NCBI GenBank assembly: GCA_950295325.1
Contig: OX485803.1
Span: 14,136,001 to 14,200,000 of the forward strand
Length of the DNA stretch: 64,000 bases
Source: Polytrichum commune
Taxonomy: Eukaryota; Streptophyta; Polytrichopsida; Polytrichales; Polytrichaceae
Direction of reading: 5' to 3'
Part shown: positions 47,473 to 59,341 of the stretch, in pieces
Position numbering within the stretch: position 1 is the first letter of the stretch
Layout: each line of letters begins with the position of its first letter
The notes under the pieces: model-generated
What the model was told of the DNA's origin: nothing
The model's input: the letters and a program-made list of their open reading frames with translations, nothing else
Databases searched by the model: none
Program-made: the position numbers and the translations under genes

Positions 47473-50400
47473 ATGGCTAGAGAGGATGGGGAGCTTCTTC
47501 TGGAGGAGGGAGGAGTGATTGGAGGTGATGTGGATGCGGATGGGCGTCTGTTGCAGCCTTTAGTTGCTGCGCCAATTATTTTTAGTGAAGCCAAATCATC
47601 GCAGCAGACCAGATTGGCTTCATTGGATGTGTTTCGTGGCCTCTCCATTGGGGTATGTGTTCCTCAATCAGGGATTCCAGTTATGGCTTTGCAAAATCAA
47701 TAAGTCTATGGCACTATGTGATCGCAGTAATGTACGAGTGTAGCCAATTCACGACAAGGTGTCCTGCATTGCAGCCTACGTTTAAGACTCTGCTGCTTTT
47801 GCGAACTCCTGAATTTCGCCCTCAGGGAACAGAATATAAACTAACCTTAACCCTACTGCGCACAGAATCAACAATGTTGTTGGTTTCAAGAAGGTCTTGG
47901 ATCATGCGTAGTGCCTGAGAGACATCCAAAGTCCTCATGAGATACAAATTAGCCGGAATGGAAATCAAAATGTGGAAGTAATGTGACCACATTGATGTGT
48001 CAGTATAGTCAATCCATGACAGAGGCCGTCAAGGTCAAGGCTCGCAAAGATGTCTTGCATTGCAGTCTACGCTTGAGATTCTGGCTTTTGTGCAAGATAA
48101 AAGCCAACGAGCTCCTGAAGTTTTTCCCTGCTGTAATGTGGGGACCAGAATGTTATCTAACCTTTACCCTACTGTCATCATTCATGATGTCAAATAATGC
48201 ATAATAATCTTGGTTTCAAAGAAGGTCTAGATTCATGGGTTGTGCCTGGCTTTGCAAATTAATAATGATATATGGCACTATGTGACCACAGCAATGTATC
48301 AGTTGTAGTCAATTCACAGCACGATATCTTGCATTCTAGCCTACACTGCATGAACAATGATCTTGGTTTCAAGAAGGTCTTGATTCATGCGTAGTGCCTC
48401 AGAGAGTTCCAAAATCATTGTGTGATGGAAATTAATCAAATAACGTGGTCAACTCTTTTGCTTGTGCTGTGGAACATGGGTTCCATTGTTCATTATGCAG
48501 GAATTGGCTCACTTTATGAAACATTGCACTACATAAGAGTGGGATTAAAGAGCTTCCTTGGAGGATATCTGAATACAAACAGTTCATGTTACTCGGCACT
48601 GTGATTTATTTGTTTGAAGTACAGTGCAGAGAAAGGAATAACACTTTAAATGACAGACCATGTGAGAGTGGATGAAGAGTGTCCCTGGATTTTATTTGAC
48701 AAGTTGAAATCTTGGTGCAGTTGATGATCCTTGTGGACAATGCGGGAGGCATTTGGCCATCTATCAATCATTCTCCTTGGAACGGTGTCACCCTGGCTGA
48801 CTTTGTCATGCCCTTCTTTCTATTCATTGTTGGTGTTGCCCTTGCTCTCGCCTACAAGGTAAGATAAGTTTACACTGTTTTCTTCAACAACTAATCCTAC
48901 TGTTGAACCCATTAGTATCATAAGGATGTCAAAGTTTTCCTTTGTAAATCTATAATTTTGTACTCCAATTTACTTACTGGATAACCAAATAATAGAAAAT
49001 GTTCTATGTGTGACTCTTATCTTTTCACATTTTCTTATCTTCCTGTGCTAGCAGTAGACTTGATTTCATGTTGGACAGGAAGTGTTGCAGGTACAGCATT
49101 ACCCTTCAATTTGTCGCTAGATCCCTGGGACACTCTATAGATGCAATCTTTGATGCCACTTTAAATGCATTTGCAGAGAATAGGCAACAGAAGAGTTGCA
49201 TCACAGAAGGCACTCGGTCGGACTATCAAGCTCCTATTTTGGGGGATTATTCTACAAGGTGAGTGCCAAGTAATCTTGTCTTTGGAATTGGTTTTATTTT
49301 CTATCTTGGATGCTCAAAATATTCTTACTACTAGATTGATGAACCTGGTTTGCCTCACCTCTTGATAACCAACTATATCATGTTGGTATAGTCCTTTCCT
49401 CCTTCACTATATCGGAATTTCTGAGTTGTTTGGTATTTCAAATTTGTCTTCTTCATAGGTGGGTACTACCATGGCCTCAACGACCTCTCTTATGGAGTGG
49501 ACCTTGACAAAATTCGTTGGTGTGGTGTTCTTCAGGTAATTCAGTTATCTACCCTGTGGCATTGTAAAAGCTGAATTTTCGCAGGTCTCCTCACATCATA
49601 ACTTTGGACCTGGGTTTATCCAAGGGTAAAGTGTTTCCTATTTTGGTTTATTATATTCCTCTATAGGCTTCATCTCACTGTATAGATTCATGTGTACCAC
49701 TCTGATAATGTTCAGGCTACTTAGTGTATGCTGAAGATCCTTGTAACTTATTTAGGCTTGTTCAACTTTGTGGATGCAGAGAATAGCATTGGCCTACTTC
49801 ATAGTGGCCCTTTGTGAAATATGGGCACCTCGAGGCTCCCGTCAAAATACTTCATCTGATACGCTAGAAGTATTCAAAGTCTACTATTTCCATTGGTAAG
49901 TACTCTCATCTTCTTGAGAAGTAGTAGCTGCTATTATTTGGAGACACCCCTAGATGTGGATGTTGACAATCTTAAACTTTTTGATATTATGAACCTCATA
50001 AATATCTTCTTTGTATGCAGTATAGAGCTTCGTCACTCAGCATTGATCTAACTGCTCACAAGCATGAATTGTATTTCAGGGTCATGGCCGCTTCGGTCAT
50101 GTTGTTATACTTGGCATTGCTATATGGTATATATGTTCCAGACTGGGACTTTGTGCCTACTTCAACATTCTCAAATTCCACTCTTCTTCATGTAAGTGCT
50201 ATCGACAGTGATTGAGTATGTTGGAATTGCCAACCCAAATTCCAGACAACATAAAACTAGAAATTTACATAATTGTACAATGAGAAATTTGTGTGTTGGT
50301 TTTCAACTGATGATTTTGTGTCGCGTCAAACCTTTACATGGTTTCAAATTGTGTAGGAGTTTTTCAGTGAATTCCCTTATATCAAAGAATCAATAGGTTG

Positions 50401-53300
50401 ATTGCAAGATGCTGTGGGTTTATAGTGGATGCAGTAGCAGTTTACTCAGAAGTGGATACAGTTATGGTAGAAGTCCTTTTTATTGCTCTTAACCTGTTTT
50501 CACCTGCCTAGCATTTGTTTTAGTATTATAAGTGAGCATTATATTTTAATGCAACATTGTTAATAGGGTACAGGTAAAGTGTGGAGTGCGGGGTGACATT
50601 GGGCCTGCATGTAATGCTGTGGGATACTTTGATCGTACTTTAATGGGTCAATCCCATCTGTACCAACGGCCTATATATCGACGAACACCCGTACATCTTC
50701 ATCTCTCTCTTAGAAGAAGTTTGATCTAGGTGTTGTGCTACTTTGGTGATGTTATGTCGAATTAATGCTCCAGAAGCTCTGAAATGCAGTCCTCCATGTT
50801 ACATCAAATGCTGTACTCTTGTATGTTTGACTATTGAATCAAAATTGGTCATCATGTGGAGGAAAACCTTAAAAGAATGCCAGTTGTAGTAATATGCTAA
50901 TGGTAACACCCAAGCCTGATCCAATTGTTCCTGTTTCTGATGCCCTTTTTAGTGTTCATTGATGAGTTGACCATCAACCCTTATGAACTGAAAGGGGGCA
51001 GGTGCTGAACGTAAAATTGTGGAGAAGATATTTCCTCCGAATTGTGGTAAATGAAGGTCTAGTGTTTTGAAATTTAACTGGTAAATATGGTGGCAGTCCT
51101 GCAGTGTAAACTCCCCAGACTATGGGCCGCTTCCAATAGATGCTCCTGATTGGTGCAAAGCACCTTTTGACCCTGAGGGCCTTCTTAGGTAATCTCCAAT
51201 CTGTTTTGGCTGTGCTGATCTTTTTTACTGGTTGTCATGCATATTCTGTTTCGGAAAGCTCCTACAAAAAGACTACGTTATGTATGTTATACTATACTAA
51301 ATTGCCCTATTAGTCTGGCCCACAGTAATTCATTACAATTCACAATAATTTTCAACCTACACCAAATTGCTAGTTTAAAAGTTTGTGCGGGCTACATTAA
51401 TTAAATTTGTAGGAAATTGATATGGGCGAGTATTTAGTTTTATACTACTTTTGTACTTGTATTGATATTGTAAGGTGTTGGTCGGGAAATCTCGAGGAAG
51501 ACTTAGGGGAAGACTCGGGGTCTTGGGTCCACATTATTTCCACCCTGAATAGACAATCAGAGTGGCTCACATTAATTTGGCTCACATTAATTTTCCACCC
51601 ACACTAATAGGAGTGATTGCTGTAGCTTTTGAAACAGAGGGTTCCTAATGTTGTGTTGTTGGTGGATGCAGCTCAGTGGCTGCAGTCGGCAGCTGTTTCT
51701 TGGGGTTACATTTCGGCCATGTTCTTGTCCATCACAAGGTACAGTGATTTTCTCGTGACTGAACCTTCAATAATGTCCTGTGACAAGCCATTTGCAGGAC
51801 CTCTGGGTCCAGTAAATCACTCTCCACCAAGTATACTTAGTTGTGTTAGATTGCACTTGTTGCATATAGCACTACTGTAGAGGGTTCTCTATTCCGACAA
51901 AAGATTATTAGTTTCTCCTCAGATGCTACCACATGTTGTTATTACATTGGTCAAGACGCATTCCATTTGGAAACTACATCTCAGCACTGATAATGATGAA
52001 ATAGAGTGTCCTCTACGGTATTCGATCAGGGTTGCATTTTGGATGTGCTCATTTCAGCCAAATAAATTGTCATGATATCATTAGCACAGTTTGCGTGAAA
52101 CCATTGTGCTGTTTGATAGGAACTGGCACCTCAATTAGACATTGGAGTATGTAAAATTGTAGTTTCTTGGATGACCAGGATCACAGTGCGAGGCTTTGGG
52201 ATTGGTTGGTTGCATCAGTTGCTTTCATAGCACTGGGGCTTCTACTTAAACTTACAGGTCAGCATGCACGGCAAACAGTTTTCTGAGATTCGTTGTTGAT
52301 GACATTCCACTATGTAGCTAGATTCAAAATGATATATTTTTTAAAATAACAGAACTTTGGTATGGTCTTATCCAGGAATGCCTTTCAACAAGCCGCTCTA
52401 TAGCTTCAGCTACGTGTGCTTCACAGGGGGTGCTGCTGGCATTGTGTTTGCAGCATTTTATATCCTGGTCTGTCCTCTTTCCTATTAATCACTCGCCCTT
52501 GAATTTCTTGAATCTGATAACGCATGATACTACCTTGGTGGAGCTGGGTTGTTTTGGGGACATATTTTAAGCTTTGAAAAGAGCCCTAGGTGCAGGTCAA
52601 ATTAGGCATAACTGAATTATTTTGGCCAAAAAGTACCACATGTCATATGAGTGGTTGGAATATCTTAAATAATGACATGGAAATTAAATTTGAGCACAGA
52701 CATGCTCAATCAGATCTACACGTACAGTAGCAGAGAGATTGTTTACTTTTTATCAAGACAACCAAAAGCATCGGAGACAGGCTGAAGGTAATGTGTTGTT
52801 GAGTTTATTATGGTCTGATTGAGTGTTCTGGATTATGGCAATAGGTGGACATATATGGGTGGAGATCCCCAACAATGTTACTGGAATGGTTGGGCCAAAA
52901 TGCACTGGTGATGTATGGTTTAGTTGCTTGTGGAGTCCTCCCAGCTGCACTCCAAGGGTTTTACTGGAAAACACCAGAAAACAATCTGGTAAAAATTGTT
53001 GCCTTCATCTGATTAGATCTTAACATCATGCCATGCCCATAACCAAATCACCACCCTTTCTGTTTAATGGTCTTCTTTTTGTCTTCATTTTTTGAGCATT
53101 GGGTGCTGACCTATCTCTAGGACGATGTATTTGTGGTCTGTGCGCAGAATCAGAGTCTCTGAGTGAGTCTAAGTCTGAACTGACAAATAATCTTGCAAGT
53201 GGTTTTGCAGATTAATTGGATAGTGCACCACGGACCATGGCATAAGGAGGGCATTACACAACACCGAATTCTTGGCATATTATCAGATTTTACACACTGA
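47473..53300 (+). CDS. Heparan-alpha-glucosaminide N-acetyltransferase-like membrane protein
   Basis: Thirteen exons read from splice sites: 47473-47652, 48721-48858, 49177-49258, 49459-49535, 49780-49895, 50080-50191, 50574-50690, 51097-51188, 51672-51738, 52179-52257, 52376-52467, 52845-52988 and 53211-53300. Every join keeps phase, giving 461 residues. Exon 1 has RLASLDVFRGLSIG. Exon 2 has NHSPWNGVTLADFVMPFFLF, with His77 at the position of the active-site His of human HGSNAT (from memory). Exons 7-8 carry the conserved CGVRGDIGPACNAVGYFDR and DYGPLPIDAPDWCKAPFDPEG loop, and exon 12 ends ALQGFYWKTPENNL. Many segments are hydrophobic, as expected for a multi-pass lysosomal/vacuolar acyltransferase. 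Plants lack heparan sulfate, so the substrate is unknown. The exon-6 acceptor was chosen over one 65 bp upstream because it alone keeps frame and homology. Confidence 0.9.
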
Positions 53301-53667
53301 AGTGTGGAGTCCACAGATGTGATTCAGCACCAGGTTGAAGTTCCATACACCAGGATTGTCCAGCATGGGAATTTTTTTTTTTGGGTGAGTTGCCTGATGT
53401 GGACGTAATGAGTCTTTGAGGTTGATTTTGGTCTCCAGAATTGGCGAAGCTCAGTTTAGACTACCTGAAGTTTCTTACCATTTGATCACACCTTGCCAAT
53501 GGACTATTCTTGGTTTTGGTAAGAGATGCCACCTCAGCACTAGTCAATTAACATAGCCACAAAACACACTCAGATAGAAATTGTAGAATTGCTGAAAATT
53601 GACTTCTTTCTTATTCAATTTCAAATGTCTTGTATTTCACTGAAAATCATTGTTGAGATCAATCATC

Positions 53668-53673
53668 AATAAA
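53668..53673 (+). terminator. Polyadenylation signal AATAAA
   Basis: A canonical AATAAA lies 368 bp after the stop codon of the HGSNAT-like gene. It is a plausible 3' end signal; plant signals are often weaker and more varied. Confidence 0.45.
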
Positions 53674-55179
53674 GTATTGTTATTTACTTTCAATCACCTA
53701 ATTTTAAGTCTTGGTTAGTTTTTTGTTAACCACCGAAGTACATACCTACCTGAAATACCATGAGCAACTCATGCAAGGCTTGCGAATCCACAGTTTTGGT
53801 AAATTATCGTCAACATGTGGAAACTCTACGTATTAAATCATAGCTCTCAACAATTGATTTCATGCATTCATTGCATATGATTTGGCTATATTATATTTCG
53901 CCTTATTATTCACCTCTGCTTCCAATAGTGGACCCTTTAGGGACAGTGCCCCATAAATATCTGGAGAATGAAATCTCTAATAGAGGTGCCGCATGATTGG
54001 AAAGATGACAACATCTAGAAAGTAAGCAAAATCTACATGCTTTTCCTTGTGCCCTCCTCATCCTTCCTTCCTTTCCTTCGTTCTCCCTTCTGTATTCCCT
54101 TGTCCTCATGTACATTGTGTTCAAGTAAGCTCCAGTAAGTTTCAAAATTATGGCTTTGTATTTCAAGGAAATCAACATAAAGCATGCCTGAAACAATGAA
54201 AAAACCCACGCAAAAGAAATGTAATGGAACTCCTAGTTAACATGAGAACTATGACATTGATGACCTTAATTGTCCACTGCAGCCTTCGATTCAATTCCAG
54301 TTATCACAAATGTCCATGAAACTCCTCACCCCTCATTACACCCCTCCACGCCCCTCGATACCCCTCATGCCCCTGGCTCACATTCATTGGTTGCTGCTAG
54401 GTATTTTCATTTCTGAATATTTTTCCCCACAAATGGAAATAAGCCCACACATCATAGTTTGACATACTTGTCCATCTTACATATGCAAGAAAAAAACCTG
54501 CAGAGAGACATAACGCAAGATGGGCCATTTGAAGCATGTCAACAAGATCGATCAAAGTACCTAAGTCTCTTGAAAAAGATTTCATACTTTGGAAGACAAC
54601 AAGAATGTTGTAATGATACATCAATGGCCCTGAAGAATTCATCTCCGAGAGGAGCCAGTACATTTGGACCATACCTTAGCTCCGTAAACCCATCTCAGGT
54701 TTACATATGTGCTCAGGCTAAGCCCAAAGTGTGAAGCGTCTCTCATTTAAGCCAAACGTCATCTCTCTCTCTCTGTGCCTACATTGATGGTGATCTCCAC
54801 CACCACCATTCTTAAGCATAAAAGACTATGTTGTAAAGATCCAAAAAGTGGGTCTCCGTGCTTGCCATCTAAAGTGGTCTTCCGACTTGGACATCTCTGG
54901 AGCTCCTTTGTACAAATGACACATAGATCTTCCGCATCGGGAGTTCAAGAATCTACAAAAATTGTCTGACGAACCGAGAAAAAATCAGATCCTGTATTGT
55001 TGTTGGATTGTGATGTTTGATGAAGCTGTCGGATCCGGCGGTTGTCTGTGTTGTGTCGTGTTGTGTTGTATTGAGAGTCGGGTGGATTGCCGTGACATGG
55101 AATCCAAACTACAAATGTTGGGTTTGGTATGTGTGGATGATGGTAGAAGATGATGGCTTTTGTTTCGGTCTGAATATAT
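53674..55179. other. Convergent intergenic spacer; no gene seen
   Basis: This separates the rightward HGSNAT-like gene from the leftward bisphosphatase gene. Short ORFs have no motif. A CTCTCTCTCTCTGTG run lies near 54764. It should contain the 3' untranslated region of the bisphosphatase gene, on the minus strand. Confidence 0.6.
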
Positions 55180-58100
55180 CTAGTTGTAATCGTAGTCGTC
55201 ACCATCGTCATCTTCTTCGTCGCCGTAGACTGGGTTGATTTGGATGACTTGCTGAATATCGCCATAGCTCTCGACCTCGGACACGTCGGCGCGGCTTCCC
55301 AAAAACAGCGGCAGCCTTTGGTGCAAATGCGTAGGCTGAATCTCCAAGATGCGGCGCCTCCCATCGATGGCACGTCCGCCAGCATTCTCGACGAGGAAAC
55401 TGAGCGCGTTTGCTTCATGGACAAGGCGCAGTTGTGCGCGGGGGTTCATCGCGATGCCGCCGTAAAGGATCGTTCTGTGTAGGTCGGGCACCAGGGAAGA
55501 GATGTGCTTGGCCGAGTAGCGCCGTGGATTCTGGCCTCGCCCTTGTCGAATGGTGTCCACGTACTCGCGAAGCCCTGGCGGCCACTCGAAGTATCTCCCA
55601 TCGTTCACTGTGTACGTGTTACCTGTTGCAATCAGTCAGCGACTGTCAGGAAATAGTGCAACAATTTATTGCGGAGGAAGCACTGCAAAGGATGAAGGGA
55701 ATGAAAACTTTATAATTAATCATGTATGTACGGATCTCAACAAAACAAGTCCAACAACAATTATTTGTTGCTCTCGATTTCACAAAACACTATTTGTAAC
55801 GAAGCCGATTCAACCAGAAAAGCTGGGGTTCTAACACCTTGCTCTCCTCTTCTCGACCACCTCCTGAACTAGAGATGAGCATGGACATAGCCAGGAATGA
55901 AGACCTCCTGATCATGGGCGGATTCTCAGCAAAAACAACAACAAAGATTGCTCTAACTTTTGCAAAACACTCTTTGTTACAAACCCAATTCGACCAGAAA
56001 ATCTAGGGTTTGGAATTGCTCTGTTCGCAACTGGAGCGCCTCCTGACCTAGAGATAATCGTGGACATAGCCAGGTGTGAAGACCTCGAGATCATGTATGG
56101 ATTCTCAGCAAATTAAGTTTAAAACGACAACAGCAACAAAAAAAGCCTGCTCTAAATTTAGCAAAACTCTGATTGAATCAAAGCCAGTTCAACTAGAAAC
56201 GCTGGGGTTACGAATTGCTCTATTCGCAATTGGAGCAGCCTCCTGAGCTACAGTCGAACACGGACATAGCCGGGCAGAAAAGTGGTATGGATGATTCTCA
56301 CTACAATCAACACAATGGCAAGTACCCTGTGCTTGATTTTGAATAGAGAGAATATGAAGCAATACTATGAGGTTTAGGGAGGGCTTTTGAGAGAATTAGG
56401 GTTTAAGAGGTAGGTTGAATGAAGCGCAAGATCACCTCGTTCTGGAATTCGAATGTCTGGATGCGTCAAGACAAACTCTCCGACCTCATTGTCCAGCGTA
56501 AATCCATGCAACCCAGTGCCAACTGAGAAACACATCATGGTTGCCGAGGAGTAGACGGTGTACCCTGCCGCCATGAGCCGCTCCCCTCTCTGCATCACAT
56601 TGATCGCTGCTTTCTGCCCTAACGGAAGATGGTCGGCTTCGCGCAACCTGTAGTAGATGCTGAACATGGTGCCAGTCGGAGTGAGCTCATCGTAATCCTT
56701 AGACCCGTCGAGTGGGTCGAACACCACGATGAAGGGACCTTCTCCGAACCAGGTGGGTGCATCATCCTCTTCCGAAGACACGGCGGCCACTTTGCCTGAG
56801 CTTCTGAGAGCCATTTGGAGTATGTTATTCTGCCTGCCAGCAAAGTGTGAGCATTGTCAAGTTCTGCTGTTTGCAACTGAAAGAATTCCATCACTTCAAG
56901 GCCGAAGCCCAAGCTTAGCTTGCCAAGGTAAGAGAATTTGGACCCTTACATGTGGCTGTAATTAATGGTGGAGCTTTGGTTCCTCCTTGCTTTGGATGGA
57001 TTTCAAGTTCAAGCTTGAAGGCTCCACCCATCTTATTAGGCACATGCAAGGGGATCAGATTCATTTCCCTTGGCCCATCAAACTTGCAATCTTGCAATTG
57101 AGCTCAAAGCTGTGTGTTGCAACCCCATCAACACATGATGGAAGAGACAATCCTTCAGCAAAGTGTGAGCATTGTCAAGTTCTGACATTTCCAACTGAAA
57201 GAATGCCATTACCTCAAGGCTGAAGCTCAAGCTTGGTGGGTCAAGAAGGAAAAAGAATTTGGACCCTTACATGTGTCTAAAATGATGAAGCTTTGCTCCC
57301 CTCCTTGTTTTGGACTGATTTTCAAGTTCAAGCCTGAAGCTCAACCATCTTATGAGGCACATGTAAGGGATCAAATTCTTTCCCCTTGGCCCATCAAAAG
57401 TGCAATGTTGCAATTGAGCTCAAGTTGTGTGTGGCAACCCCATCAACACACGATGGAAGAAACACTGCTTCTGCAGAGGAGTGTTTGTATGTTCTGGCAC
57501 AAGCACTTCAACTCAGTGTAACATAAATAAAATAAAACATTTCTTTTCATCCTAGTAACATTAGGTCAAGGAGAAGCAAGCCTTTGACTACGTGTCCCAA
57601 TGTAATATTTCTAAATAGAGTATAGAATCTCCACAAAGCTCCGGGGCTGCATTTCCCGATGCATATCAGTGAGTGACAGCGTCCTTCTCCTTAAGAAAGG
57701 GTCAAAGCATCGGCCGTAAAAAGCGGAGGGCGAGAAGGAGAGCAATGAGTAAGTCAGTCAGGTAGTTCGGCACATTTTCCGTTGCAAGCTAAGGTATATC
57801 TGCATTCTCTCTCTACCTCTTACGGCCCGGATCACAAAACCTCCTCAATGCAGTAGTAGAAGAAGACAGGATTCAGAACAAGAGTAGACTAAGCATTCAT
57901 TGTGCAAGTCGCGAGGCTAACCCTAAGTCAAGACAACCTGCGAAACCCTACTCGTAATGTGCCGGCCGATCGTCTGTCACAAAGTACTCATCGTCTACAC
58001 CATTTATAACGACGGGGTTCATAACTACTACCAGTAACAGAGCCTGGGGTTTTCGAGTACACAAGGATTGATTCATAGCCTTTACTTCACAACTCTCTGT

Positions 58101-59341
58101 AACAGCTGTTGCTCCGAATGCGCATTAAATGCTGACTCACTCAAGAGACCGCATGAATTCGGCCATCACAATTCCAACTCATCGACACATTATTGTTTAC
58201 CCACTCTGCACCTTCGGCACTTAGCTTAGAAGTATCCATACAGACATCTGCATTCCTTCAACAGCAGTCTTGGGCAACTCGGTGAAAACAAAGAACGGTG
58301 TCATATAGTACTAAGTTAAGTATTCTCAGTGGCTTCTGCGCCGAGTTCAACCCCAACTGCTTGGGCTCTCAACCTTGGATGAGCTATCTTTAAAAAAGAT
58401 TCTCCGGGAGACTAAGTAAGCGGACATTCATCATTTCTCCAAAAAGACGGATTGGGGGTGGGGGTGGGGGTGGGGGTGGGGGTGGGGGTGGGGGGGGCAT
58501 TTATTTATTCATTCATGAGAGAGTAGTAAGAAATGCGGATGAGAAATCAACCCACCGAAATGATTCTCAATGACCTCGGGTCATCCCGCTGACGACCACC
58601 AACTCCAAAGGAAGCAGAAGAGTCATAAGCGGAAGCCGAGGTTTGCATCTCCTTAGGCGAAGACAACACCGCTGCAATGTGCTTACACGCAGCTTGAACA
58701 TGGGCCATGAGCACCACCATATCCACATCAACATTTGAGCCCTCCGTCCCCAAGAAGGCTGTCAACGTGATGACCCCATCCGAGTTCCGAGCTGCAGCAT
58801 AGGAACTCAACGGTGGCCTCTTGGTGTAAAAGCTGCTCCTACTACTACTCCCCCCACCCGAGTTTGCTCTCTTCGACCTACTACCACCTCCTCCTCCACC
58901 TTCATCTTGTCTCCTCCTCCGAGCTCGTGTAGGCGCTGAGCTACTGAACCACCGAGACACTGGCGATGGCCGATGTGGCACTTGCACCACCGGAGGTGCA
59001 GATGCGAAATACGTGTACTGGGAGCTTGGAGGAGGCGGGGGAGCATACGATGGTGATGGATGATGGTAAGGGGGAGCATACGATGGAGAAGATGGTGATG
59101 ATGATGTTATTGGTGTCGATGTTGTTGATGATGCTGCTTTTCGAGACTTCTTTGATGTCAGCATGTAAGCTAGGAACCTATACCACAGAGGGGCCGATGG
59201 CGGAGGCCTTGAAGGGGGTGGGGGTTGCTGCTTGGGTACCGGTGGGCCAAAGAAAGTGGGCTGGGTCGGTTTGGGTCGCGCATAGCGGTGCGTGGCCAAG
59301 GGAACGAAGCAGAGAAGGAAGAGGATGAGGTAGCTGTTCAT
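55180..59341 (-). CDS. Fructose-1,6-bisphosphatase, chloroplast type II-like, extended N-terminus
   Basis: Exon 1 is 59341-58556, exon 2 is 56829-56436 and exon 3 is 55622-55180; the joins keep phase and give 540 residues. The enzyme hydrolyses fructose-1,6-bisphosphate to fructose-6-phosphate. The catalytic core starts near residue 188. It contains metal ligands Glu282/Glu283 (VSSEEDDAP), D300 and D303 in FDPLDGSKDYD, YTVYSSATM, THPDIRIPERG, ARY-like KHISSLVPDLHRTILYGG and HEANALSFLVENAGG with the late catalytic Glu. It resembles the second plastid isoform (cpFBPII) rather than the redox-regulated one, since no long Cys-rich insertion is seen. The usual GSSNID/GSRNID reads GSKDYD. Residues 1-21 form a hydrophobic leader. 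Residues 22-185 are Pro/Ser/Gly/Arg-rich, and the tail is acidic. The second CAG of a doubled acceptor (GGCAGGCAG) was chosen for exon 2 because it matches family length. Confidence 0.88.
55780..56285 (-). repeat. Three ~180-bp direct repeats in bisphosphatase intron 2
   Basis: Units each contain AGCC(G/A)(A/G)TTCAACCAGAAA-like sequence, TCTGGGGTT-like sequence, GGAGCGCCTCCTGA-like sequence and GGACATAGCC. They start near 55800, 55980 and 56175. They are diverged (roughly three quarters alike by eye), so they are older than the segmental duplication. Confidence 0.75.
56837..57480 (-). repeat. ~320-bp tandem duplication in bisphosphatase intron 1
   Basis: AGCAAAGTGTGAGCATTGTC begins units at about 56839 and 57159. 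Each continues through TTTGGACCCTTACATGTG, CCCTTGGCCCATCAAA and CAACCCCATCAACACA. The second unit fades out near 57480. The first unit starts just beyond the exon 2 acceptor, so the repeat reaches the splice site. Confidence 0.85.
58453..58498 (-). repeat. (GGGGGT)n microsatellite beside exon 1 donor
   Basis: About seven GGGGGT units on the plus strand, the last imperfect, lie some 55 bp inside intron 1. The transcript carries the C-rich complement, so a quadruplex could form only in DNA (the template strand), not in the RNA. Confidence 0.9.

Larger units (their letters stand above)
44928..48482 (+). repeat. Segmental duplication, copy 2 (parent)
   Basis: This is the source of 12035-15590. 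Here sequence continues without a break into both the complete Harbinger-like element on the left and intron 1 plus exons 2-13 on the right. Confidence 0.95.

Noticed and set aside
49992-50079. Alternative exon 6 start after the CAG at 50019
   Set aside because: It breaks the reading frame of the HGSNAT-like protein, while the acceptor before 50080 keeps frame and similarity.
54397-55000. ORFs in the convergent spacer
   Set aside because: Short, overlapping on both strands, and lacking any domain or splice context.
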